Source: Candidatus Woesearchaeota archaeon (GTDB taxonomy: Archaea; Nanobdellota; Nanobdellia; Woesearchaeales; UBA525). Taken from it: a DNA stretch of 5,844 nt. The translations under genes were made by a program, and so were the position numbers. The stretch is taken from assembly GCA_013331575.1 (NCBI GenBank), contig DUGD01000029.1, positions 1-5,844 of the forward strand, read 5' to 3'. The notes under the pieces were generated by a model. It was not told the DNA's origin, ran no database searches, and worked only from the letters and a program-made list of their open reading frames with translations. Positions 1 through 5,692 of the stretch are shown here, one piece after another. Position 1 is the first letter of the stretch. The number at the start of each line of letters is the position of its first letter.

Positions 1-957
1 AAGGGACATGGCCAGCTCGAAGGGTTGAACGAAGCGCGTAAAGCGTCGGGAGACCGGTTCTCAAGAGTCTCCGAGCAGATAGGCGAATTACGCGGTATGA
101 TCGTCGACACGAACAAGATGATGAGCAAGGTCGAGGTCTCGAGCACCAAAGCCATCGATCTCGTCGAGAGCGTCCATCCTGAGAAGCTCATGATAGAGGT
201 CCGTCGGCAAGATGGCAAGATTGAGGCGTTGCGCGCGAGCATCGAGAGCAACGAAGCCATCATGAAAGACCTCATGCTCGAGATAAAGAAGATGCGGGAC
301 AAGATGGGGGTATTCAAGGGCATCGAACAGGTCATCGCGTTGAATGAAGAGGTGAAACAGGAACTCGCGACGATAAAGCGCGTCGAGGGAAACATCGGGT
401 TGCACGCCGATCGCGTCGAGATGATATTCACCGAAGTGCAGAAGAAGTTCGCCGAATTTGATCGCTTCAACGAGACCGTTAACGATCTCGACAAGATGTT
501 CAAGAAGATGCAATCGGATTTCGAGCGCATCAGGGTGCGCGTGGAGATGAAGCTTGAACGCAAGGACTTCCTCGATCTGCTGGATAAGTTCAATGATTTC
601 GAGAAGCACACGACGAACCTGCTCAAGCTCCTTGATGAACGCAACAAGACTGTGAAAGACGACATGGATGCCCAGTTCAAGACTATGGCGAACGAATACC
701 GCAAGAAACTCGATGCTATGCGGCCGCCCACGAAACCGCTCCCCACGCCCAAAGAACCGACAGCGACTCCTGCGGAAGGCCCTCCCGGTGTGGCTGTCGC
801 TGCTGCGTCTGTCGCTCAACCGGTCAGTCCACAGGCGTCCGGAGAGGATGGGGCCGGTGGCGATGCGAGAGCATCCGGCATGGGCGCAAAACTGAAATCA
901 TTCTTCCTCAAGGAGGAAAAACCTCCGGAAGAGAAGCCTGCAGAGAAACAAGCGTGA
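1..957 (+). CDS. Coiled-coil protein, 5'-truncated by the window edge
   Basis: The frame is open from base 1 to the TGA at 955-957, so the gene begins upstream. A TTG at 25 is the first start-like codon inside the window but is unlikely to be the real start; residues are counted from it. Residues 1 to about 230 are almost entirely charged helix with heptad-like spacing (for example GIEQVIALNEEVKQELATIK), without a signal peptide or membrane segment. Residues 232-285 are a low-complexity Pro/Ala/Gly linker. The tail ends in a basic-hydrophobic patch, LKSFFLKEE (290-298), then Lys/Glu/Pro. I recall similar 'GxRFSRxxEQIGELR...' coiled-coil proteins in DPANN archaea, without an assigned function. 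A FlaC/FlaD-like or other scaffold role is possible but unsupported here. It converges with the gene at 1249-2316. That this is a real gene is secure; the function is unknown. Confidence 0.85.
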   Translation, partial: KGHGQLEGLNEARKASGDRFSRVSEQIGELRGMIVDTNKMMSKVEVSSTKAIDLVESVHPEKLMIEVRRQDGKIEALRASIESNEAIMKDLMLEIKKMRDKMGVFKGIEQVIALNEEVKQELATIKRVEGNIGLHADRVEMIFTEVQKKFAEFDRFNETVNDLDKMFKKMQSDFERIRVRVEMKLERKDFLDLLDKFNDFEKHTTNLLKLLDERNKTVKDDMDAQFKTMANEYRKKLDAMRPPTKPLPTPKEPTATPAEGPPGVAVAAASVAQPVSPQASGEDGAGGDARASGMGAKLKSFFLKEEKPPEEKPAEKQA

Positions 958-1029
958 ATGTGTTGTGCGGAATCTGGCGCGATATCTCGTGTTTTAGCTT
1001 GATGAATTGCATTGTATCTTCTTTGAAAG

Positions 1030-1241
1030 CTCGTCTTCAGTTCGAGGAGGAGGACTGCCTTGGAGTAGATGACAAGCCGCGAGTGTGGCGTGAGCCACCT
1101 TGCGAGTGGCGAGACAATTTCGCGTAGCGCGATGTATGCTCCGCAGTCCTCGAGATTCACAAGGGGATACGGAGGAAAGCAGAGCTTTCCTTGTACGAGA
1201 AATCAGCGAATTTCTCCGTACCCTGCCCTTTAGGGCGGGGT
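1030..1241 (+). ncRNA. Orphan omega-RNA (reRNA)-like element, IS200/IS605 right-end remnant, copy 1
   Basis: No convincing ORF fills this stretch, but it is dense with stems. It opens with TCTTCAGTTCGAGGA and CCTTGGAGTAG, readable as about 13 codons ending in TAG (1066-1068), perhaps a relic of a tnpB 3' end. A bulged hairpin follows at 1079-1103: stems GCGAG/CTTGC and GTGGC/GCCAC with a GTGA (GNRA) tetraloop. Next come TCGCG/CGCGA (1120-1124/1128-1132), GGAAAGC/GCTTTCC (1174-1180/1184-1190), TACGGAG/CTCCGTA (1168-1174/1214-1220) and a terminal hairpin with a TTTA loop (1220-1241). In IS200/IS605 elements the omega RNA overlaps the tnpB 3' end and finishes at the right-end hairpin, which fits this layout. 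Order and several blocks recur at 5693-5844. No TnpB, TnpA or left end is visible. A decayed transposon end with no RNA product is the main alternative. Confidence 0.6.
1220..1241 (+). mobile_element. Right-end hairpin of IS200/IS605-type element
   Basis: ACCCTGCCC and GGGCGGGGT pair around a TTTA loop: nine pairs including one T-G wobble. A 'GCCCTTTAGGGC' hairpin is typical of right ends that IS200/IS605 TnpA recognises as single-stranded DNA. The flank TTATTCATTC follows and runs straight into the stop codon of the convergent gene (1249-1251), so the element ends within about 8 bases of that coding region. Confidence 0.6.
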
Positions 1242-1248
1242 TATTCAT

Positions 1249-2316
1249 TCACCCCAGTTTGCTCAGCGCGAGGATGAGTTGTTCGCGGTTGCGCGCGCTT
1301 TCGAGCGATTGCGCGACATCATTATCGCCGAACGTACCGCGGGTCCAAGCCGCGAAGTCATTCTTTCCTTCACGGAAGTGGTTACCAAGCACTGCATCCG
1401 GCATGCTGCGGAGCGCCATCTTGAGTTCGAGGAGCGACGCGAGCACGCGTCCATCCGAAAGCCGGAACTCCTGCCCTTGCGGCGCTTTTCGCTCAAGGCG
1501 TGATTTACTCTTCGCTTGTGTGACTAGCGCTTTGAGCTCGCTTCCGCGCGCCTCTATCTCGTGCTCGATTATAACCATCGATCGTTCCATGTCATCGATA
1601 GCTGCCCGGGCGCTGAACCAATCGTGTTCGAGCGCCTTGAGTTCGTCGAGTTTGCGCCCCGCAGCGGTCTCTAGGTCTTTGCTGAAGAGATAGTACTCTT
1701 TGTTCTCTTTCCGGCGTTCGTGGAACTCTCTCATGCGACGGATGATGTCCTCTTCGAGGACGCCCTCTGCTTGCAGATCCTCCCGCATCATGAACTGTTC
1801 GAATTCTCCGAAGAAACTCGCTGTCGGCATCGTGCCGCGGCCTTGTGCCCGTGTGTCAATCGAGGTCTGTCGTGCGGTAATCGCCGGTTCCGTGGTGGTC
1901 ACCGTCCTTGTCGTCGGGCTTGATTCTTCGGTATTGCGAACTGGGGTGGCGGCGTTGTGCGCGCTACGCAGCGCGTCCTCGAACTCTGCGAGTTCCATGT
2001 GGAACTGCTGTGGGTCCGCTGTCGACGCCGCAGGTGTAGGTGTTGGTTCAGTAGTCGATTGCGGCGGAACTGCCACTTTCTTTAGTGCAGCACGTAATTC
2101 TTCAGGAGAGAATGGTAATGGTGTCGCTTCTGGCCGCCGGACTTGGTCTGGTAGGGGGCGGTCAATGATGCGTGTGGGGGCGTTCATAATCCCGGGTCGT
2201 TCGAAAACTTCGCTAGCTGCCTCAGGGACGACTTTCGGTTTCGCGCCGTACTCTTCCTCGCGCTGGAAAAAGCTCCGTATGTTCTCTGTGATCGTAGAGA
2301 AGACGATCCTGCTCAC
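1249..2316 (-). CDS. Hypothetical protein with helical region and DUF5752-like C-terminal domain
   Basis: The protein has 355 aa and starts at GTG (2314-2316). No other start codon lies between it and the TATA box, and the next in-frame Met is residue 44. Residues 1-24 form an amphipathic segment containing IRSFFQREE (13-21). Residues 60-165 are Pro/Thr/Ala-rich and probably disordered. Residues about 170-275 are charged helix, including a REFHERRKENKEYY stretch. Residues about 284-355 carry a pattern that I associate with DUF5752: [F]xLSDGRxLxSLxEL, then GKNDFAAWTRGTFGD, then an NREQLILAL helix. The family has no firm biochemical role known to me; its KNDFxxW core suggests a small helical binding module. 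No export signal is seen, so the protein is probably cytoplasmic. It is convergent with the coiled-coil gene and divergent from the surface-protein operon. The gene call is strong; the domain name is from memory. Confidence 0.82.
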   Translation of the reverse strand: MSRIVFSTITENIRSFFQREEEYGAKPKVVPEAASEVFERPGIMNAPTRIIDRPLPDQVRRPEATPLPFSPEELRAALKKVAVPPQSTTEPTPTPAASTADPQQFHMELAEFEDALRSAHNAATPVRNTEESSPTTRTVTTTEPAITARQTSIDTRAQGRGTMPTASFFGEFEQFMMREDLQAEGVLEEDIIRRMREFHERRKENKEYYLFSKDLETAAGRKLDELKALEHDWFSARAAIDDMERSMVIIEHEIEARGSELKALVTQAKSKSRLERKAPQGQEFRLSDGRVLASLLELKMALRSMPDAVLGNHFREGKNDFAAWTRGTFGDNDVAQSLESARNREQLILALSKLG

Positions 2317-2349
2317 CTCAACCCCTATTTCGTCGTTATCGCCGTAGTG

Positions 2350-2359
2350 TATTTAAATA
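2350..2359 (-). promoter_or_regulatory. Box A (TATA) promoter of the gene at 1249-2316
   Basis: TATTTAAATA is a perfect palindrome centred about 38 bases upstream of the GTG start. On the minus strand an A-rich stretch (CCAAAAC) sits in the BRE position. Transcription starting about 26 bases downstream of the box centre would begin near 2328, giving a leader of roughly 11 bases, too short for a normal Shine-Dalgarno. Confidence 0.6.
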
Positions 2360-2613
2360 GTTTTGGTCCGACGCGAGGTGTATTCGCCTTGCTTTCATCG
2401 GAGCTTATTGACTCTTTTGCCGTCGATATCGCGCCTGCCGCGCGTAGATTACTCGGACTCTGTCTGTGTTGTGCGTTATTGTGCGTCGATCGAAGCCTGC
2501 GGTATCTCGTCGTATCGGTATCGATGTGTATCGACTGACGATTGCGTAGTATGCCACATTTGTCATATTGCGGTGTATTTCGCACGGTATTCGGTCAATG
2601 AGTAAAGGCAACA
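2360..2613. other. Divergent intergenic region without a supported gene
   Basis: This is the core of a 390-base stretch between two divergent genes. Several short frames exist, but none has a plausible protein or start context. The sequence is T/G-rich and holds short repeats: TTGTGCGT at 2469-2476 and 2479-2486, GTATC at 2502, 2512, 2518 and 2528 (three extended to GTATCG), and the palindrome TCGATCGA at 2486-2493. These could be operator-like sites. No tRNA-like or CRISPR-like structure is seen. Confidence 0.5.
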
Positions 2614-2622
2614 TTTATATAT
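2614..2622 (+). promoter_or_regulatory. Box A (TATA) promoter of the surface-protein operon
   Basis: TTTATATAT lies in an AT-rich stretch, with a purine-rich BRE-like AGTAAAGGC immediately upstream. Spacing predicts a transcription start near 2644 and an untranslated leader of about 60 bases before the ATG at 2707. It is the strongest promoter-like element on this strand, and I see no equivalent before the next two genes. Confidence 0.7.
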
Positions 2623-2663
2623 CAGTATATCTAAATGTATACTAAGTTACGCTTTATGGCGTG

Positions 2664-2682
2664 CTCTCCATGAGCTGGGGAG
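2664..2682 (+). promoter_or_regulatory. Small hairpin in the operon leader
   Basis: CTCTCC (2664-2669) pairs with GGGGAG (2677-2682), including one T-G wobble, around a 7-base loop. It lies between the predicted start of transcription and the Shine-Dalgarno and ends 13 bases before it. It could stabilise the mRNA 5' end or tune translation; it is short enough to be chance. Confidence 0.3.
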
Positions 2683-2695
2683 TTAGGTGCGACAA

Positions 2696-2701
2696 AGGTG
2701 A
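2696..2701 (+). promoter_or_regulatory. Shine-Dalgarno AGGTGA that decides the start at 2707
   Basis: AGGTGA matches the complement of the archaeal 16S 3' tail (AUCACCUCC) and sits 5 bases before ATG 2707. An in-frame GTG at 2698-2700 lies inside this site, so I treat it as part of the ribosome binding site and not as the start. Confidence 0.65.
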
Positions 2702-2706
2702 CAACA

Positions 2707-3471
2707 ATGGAAGTACAACGATTACGTCTATTCATCCTCTGGACCGCTATGGCGCTCCTGGGGACGACCCTGGCGTTCGCGGCAACGATCCCCTTGCCTC
2801 CGACAGAGATTGTCGAAGGCCCTACATCATCATTCGATGTAGCGAATTACGGTAGCATGCCTGTGAATGCCACGGCGGGAAATATAACTCAACTCGTCAT
2901 CAGCGGTATCGGTCAGACGAAAGCCTGGCAGGGTTACTACGGAAACATCACCGGTAGTATAACCTTGGATGACGCGAACAACTTCACATTCTATAACTGG
3001 TCATCTGCCGAACCGCAGGGACAGATCTACGCGACGCTCACTAATACAGTGGCATGGCTGAGCGTAGATTGCCTCGATTACGCAGATTTGGTTGTGAGTG
3101 AAGCCTATGTGGAAGGATACTACGGTATCAACTCAAACCACGTGGATGGCATTGCAGAGACATTCAACCAGACTGACCATCCGATATTCCAGGTAGGTTC
3201 CATCAACATGACTGCATGTCCTACGACATACATTTTCCAGAACGACCTGTACCAACAGTCGAACTACGTCAATGTATTGCTCTGGGACACCACGAATGTA
3301 GTGAATGGCTGGATATACACAACCCTCATCGAGAACAAGTCTGTCAACTCGACGAACGACTTGATATGCTACAACGGCGAGGAGTGCGATTTCCAGATAA
3401 TGGTGAATGAAAACGGCCACGGGACGGACACCGACCCGACCACCTACTACTTCTGGGTGGAGCTTCTCTAG
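2707..3471 (+). CDS. Secreted sequon-rich surface protein, paralogue of the next gene
   Basis: The protein has 254 aa from ATG 2707 (257 from the less likely GTG 2698). Residues 1-26 form a Sec-type signal peptide: Arg residues, a hydrophobic core, and an AFA/A cleavage region near 25-26. The mature part is probably beta-rich and contains nine N-X-S/T sequons. Its core, NITQLVISGIG then W-x-GYYGNITGSITLDDAN, aligns with NWK-type positions of the next protein (TITTLIIDAV, then FWKAYVGNITGRLSLDNAN). The ends also match (DFQIMVNE and TTYYFWVELL). Cysteines 122 and 171 have counterparts at 122 and 169 in the paralogue and probably form a disulfide; Cys221 and Cys227 are unique to this copy. I recall the 'W-GxxGNxSGxIxL' pattern in exported DPANN proteins of unknown function. 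With no C-terminal anchor visible, it is probably retained by a surface layer or by partners. It is the first gene of the operon. Confidence 0.85.
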   Translation: MEVQRLRLFILWTAMALLGTTLAFAATIPLPPTEIVEGPTSSFDVANYGSMPVNATAGNITQLVISGIGQTKAWQGYYGNITGSITLDDANNFTFYNWSSAEPQGQIYATLTNTVAWLSVDCLDYADLVVSEAYVEGYYGINSNHVDGIAETFNQTDHPIFQVGSINMTACPTTYIFQNDLYQQSNYVNVLLWDTTNVVNGWIYTTLIENKSVNSTNDLICYNGEECDFQIMVNENGHGTDTDPTTYYFWVELL

Positions 3472-3499
3472 GCAGAGGCTTGGCATGTCGCACCACGCG

Positions 3500-3525
3500 C
3501 CTTCCTTTCTTTCTCTTTTCCCTTT
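3500..3525 (+). terminator. Pyrimidine tract, possible partial terminator after the first operon gene
   Basis: Twenty-six consecutive pyrimidines, T-rich (TTTCTTTCTCTTTTC), begin 28 bases after the stop codon. Archaeal RNA polymerase can terminate at T-rich non-template tracts without a hairpin. The T runs here are interrupted by C, so termination may be incomplete, which would leave the first gene expressed above the next two. Confidence 0.3.
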
Positions 3526-3704
3526 GTTCATTCATAGCAGCATACCTCGGTAACGAACAATCCCGCGATAATCCCGCATGATCACACGGCACAACTCGCC
3601 CATCAATCACTCACCACCCCCTTCCACATCATTCACATTCAACCAACGACTAATCACTCGAAAGCAAAGACTCAGACAAACGATTTTGACTTAAGGCTGA
3701 ATAC
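3526..3704 (+). other. C/A-rich, G-poor spacer without promoter
   Basis: This spacer has no supported gene and no TATA-like box. Positions 3601-3650 contain 23 C and a single G. An 8-base repeat, AATCCCGC, occurs at 3559-3566 and 3570-3577. Such composition disfavours RNA structure and fits a transcribed, single-stranded spacer. The weak AAGG at 3693-3696 may serve as ribosome binding site for the ATG at 3705. Confidence 0.4.
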
Positions 3705-4454
3705 ATGGCACCACACCCTTCCGCGGCCCCGATAGTGCTTCTCGCGCTCCTCTGCGCGTTCTTCGCGGTCTCTCAGGCGGTCAACGCTGCGCCGACAGGA
3801 GCTTCCATCGGCAATTTGAGCACTGAAGGCTCGCCAAACCCCACGCCTGACAATCGTTCTGACCCCAAAGGAACAATTACCACGTTGATAATAGACGCGG
3901 TGCAGCAGGACCAATTCTGGAAAGCGTACGTGGGGAACATCACCGGTCGTTTAAGCTTGGACAATGCGAACGGGTACACCATCTACGATTGGGCGCTATC
4001 AAGCACCTCAAAAACAGGTCGGGTCTATGTCTCACGCTACCTTGCCCCGGCCTTTGACAATGTGACGTGCGCAAACGCAGGGAACGTCAGCGCCGAACAC
4101 GAGTACTTCAACATGACGGTGAATCAATCGGACAACATCGCCAACACCTTCAACTACACTAGCCACGATGCATTCACTGTGGGGGCGCAGCCGTTCCTTG
4201 CGGATACATGCAATAGCACGGCCACATATATCAATGATTCCCGGCAGACGATGGATGGGTCGCAGGACTTCCAGGAGGTACTTCTGCAAGACAGTGCGAA
4301 TAATATCATCTTCATGACGATACTCTCCACAAACGTCGGCTACGACAACGAGACATACGATTTCCAGCTCATCGTGCCTGAAAGCTATCTCAGCGGCGGC
4401 GCACTGCGGCCAGCATATACCACATATTACTTTTTCACAGAGCTCAGCGGCTAA
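3705..4454 (+). CDS. Secreted sequon-rich surface protein, paralogue of the preceding gene
   Basis: The protein has 249 aa. Residues about 9-29 form a signal peptide (VLLALLCAFFAVSQAVNA) with cleavage likely near 28-29. A Ser/Pro/Asn-rich segment (30-55) then leads to the domain shared with the preceding protein. Shared landmarks are W72 and GNITG (78-81), LDNANGYTIYDW (85-96), TFNYTSHDAFTVG (148-160), Cys122 and Cys169, YDFQLIVPE (218-226) and the terminal TTYYFFTEL. The N-terminal spacer and the loops differ, so the duplication is old. There are eleven sequons, and GNITG is kept in both copies. No C-terminal anchor is seen. The ATG at 3705 has a weak AAGG upstream and begins right before the hydrophobic segment. 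It is probably co-transcribed with its neighbours, since no box A lies in the 233-base gap. The function is unknown; a subunit of a surface layer or filament is plausible. Confidence 0.85.
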   Translation: MAPHPSAAPIVLLALLCAFFAVSQAVNAAPTGASIGNLSTEGSPNPTPDNRSDPKGTITTLIIDAVQQDQFWKAYVGNITGRLSLDNANGYTIYDWALSSTSKTGRVYVSRYLAPAFDNVTCANAGNVSAEHEYFNMTVNQSDNIANTFNYTSHDAFTVGAQPFLADTCNSTATYINDSRQTMDGSQDFQEVLLQDSANNIIFMTILSTNVGYDNETYDFQLIVPESYLSGGALRPAYTTYYFFTELSG

Positions 4455-4568
4455 ACTCGCACAAGAATGCGTCAACTGAACCAATTCACTGACTGAACAT
4501 CCGACAACCGTGCATCCAGCACACCATCAACAGCGACACGATCACTTGAGAACAAGACGGTAATTAAC
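4455..4568 (+). other. C/A-rich spacer between second and third operon genes
   Basis: The spacer is 114 bases long, G-poor and without a box A. TAATTAAC lies directly against the ATG and is too close to act as a promoter. GGTAA at 4559-4563 may act as a weak ribosome binding site. The composition resembles the preceding spacer, which supports one transcript across all three genes. Confidence 0.4.
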
Positions 4569-5531
4569 ATGGCATCGAACGACAGCAAAGGCAGATTCGC
4601 ACTTGCAGTGCTTCTCGTGATGCTCTGCTACCTGTCTTTGAGTGCGTTCTTCGGGTACAGTTTCACGCAAGGCGCGAACAACCGCAACGTCAGCGTGGAT
4701 ACTACGGTGAATATCACCAATGCATTGCCTGAAGTGCTGTATGTATCTATAAGCCCCGTTGATGCGCCCAACAACATCACGCTCAACGCAGGAAGCACGA
4801 GGCTTGTCTATTGCAACGCGACTCTCAGGGATTGGAACGGCGGCGGGACTGTCGTTGCGAATGCGACATTCTTCCACAACGCCAGTGTGAACTCTACTGC
4901 CGCCGATGACAACAACACGCACTATGCGAACAGTACTTGTGCTAACATCTCCGCTCCGTACGGCACGAATGGCGAGCTCATCAATGTGAGCTGCTCATTC
5001 CCGGTGCTATACTACGCAAATGTAGGATTTTGGCGCTGCAACGTTACAGTGACTGATAACTACAACTACAACGAGAGCGTGGTGAACAGTTCGCGTTCGA
5101 ACTTCAACTCGACACACATCAACGCCATCTACGCGCTCAATGTGACTCCGCTTATCGACTATGGTAACTTATCCGTCGGCGACACCTCGGATCCTCAAGA
5201 GGCAAACGTGACGAACCTCGGCAACACGAACATTAACATCAGTGTCCGCGGCTTCACCAACACGTCATACCTCTCGAACGGATTGGGTATGGTCTGCGAT
5301 GTTGGCAACATCAGTATCGCCAGTCAGAAATACAATGCTATCGGCGGTACCAACCCTGCAACGTACACCAATCTGAGCCATACCTCTGCTCAGGTATCCG
5401 GTCTCACGATCGCGCAGCAGACCAATGATTCGCAGCAAGTAGTCAACGCTACCTATTGGTTGTTGTATGTACCGCCCAACCCATTCGGTCGCTGCAACGG
5501 TACGATCGTATTCCAGGCCGAGAGATCCTGA
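4569..5531 (+). CDS. Surface protein with very dense N-glycosylation sequons and six extracytoplasmic cysteines
   Basis: The protein has 320 aa. A basic N-terminus (K7, R9) is followed by a hydrophobic stretch at about 10-32 that can act as a signal peptide or as a membrane anchor; no clean A-x-A site is seen. The rest is probably two beta domains. Residues 54-165 look Ig-like, with TLNAGSTRLVYCNATLRDWN near the start and GFWRCNVTVTDN near the end; Cys82 and Cys157 fit the usual Ig disulfide, and Cys124 and Cys142 may pair. Residues 185-320 contain IDYGNLSVGDTSD and VTNLGNTNINISV, a layout I recall from archaeal surface proteins, with Cys243 and Cys309. I count about 25 N-X-S/T sequons, roughly one per 13 residues. 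It follows the paralogue pair and precedes a terminator. It may be the membrane-tethered partner of the two secreted proteins; that is inference. Confidence 0.85.
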   Translation: MASNDSKGRFALAVLLVMLCYLSLSAFFGYSFTQGANNRNVSVDTTVNITNALPEVLYVSISPVDAPNNITLNAGSTRLVYCNATLRDWNGGGTVVANATFFHNASVNSTAADDNNTHYANSTCANISAPYGTNGELINVSCSFPVLYYANVGFWRCNVTVTDNYNYNESVVNSSRSNFNSTHINAIYALNVTPLIDYGNLSVGDTSDPQEANVTNLGNTNINISVRGFTNTSYLSNGLGMVCDVGNISIASQKYNAIGGTNPATYTNLSHTSAQVSGLTIAQQTNDSQQVVNATYWLLYVPPNPFGRCNGTIVFQAERS

Positions 5532-5640
5532 ATCGTTTGCGTGAATACCAAAGCACATCAATTACACACATCACGGTTACCAACCACCTTTGTTACCGCC
5601 AAAGAACCCTCAGCGACAAGGAGTAGTGACGACAGGGTTG

Positions 5641-5674
5641 GCCCCGGGGCCTCACCAGTCCCGGGGCTTTTTTT
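5641..5674 (+). terminator. Hairpin plus T7 terminator closing the operon
   Basis: GCCCCGGG (5641-5648) pairs perfectly with CCCGGGGC (5660-5667) around an 11-base loop and is followed at once by seven T residues (5668-5674). This is the layout of an intrinsic terminator. It lies 110 bases beyond the stop codon at 5531 and just ahead of the second omega-RNA-like element, which it would isolate from operon transcription. Archaeal termination needs only the T tract; the stable stem may also protect the mRNA 3' end. Confidence 0.7.
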
Positions 5675-5692
5675 ATTATCATATTTGAATAC

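Noticed and set aside
25..27. TTG as the true start of the coiled-coil gene
   Set aside because: The frame is open all the way to base 1 and no ribosome binding site or promoter precedes the TTG; the gene most likely continues upstream.
1069..1241. CRISPR array or tRNA in the stem-rich region
   Set aside because: There is no regularly spaced direct repeat, and the stems do not make a cloverleaf with T-loop or anticodon features.
816..1248. Minus-strand frames across the first structured element
   Set aside because: They overlap the plus-strand coiled-coil gene or the hairpin array, have no plausible start context and show no protein-like features.
2350..2359. TATTTAAATA as a plus-strand promoter too
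   Set aside because: The palindrome could work both ways, but no gene or structured RNA begins within 300 bases to its right, and a better box A sits at 2614.
2347..2538. Small plus-strand ORF in the divergent intergenic region
   Set aside because: Its start codon lies against the minus-strand TATA box, it has no ribosome binding site, and it overlaps the repeat-rich region.
4569..4670. Class III (type IV pilin) signal peptide on the third surface protein
   Set aside because: KG followed by a hydrophobic stretch is present, but the residues after G are R and F, with no Glu at the usual position; an ordinary signal or anchor is the simpler reading.
5576..5597. GTTACC repeated at 5576 and 5592 as a regulatory site
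   Set aside because: It is only six bases long, in a spacer of skewed composition; chance is a sufficient explanation.
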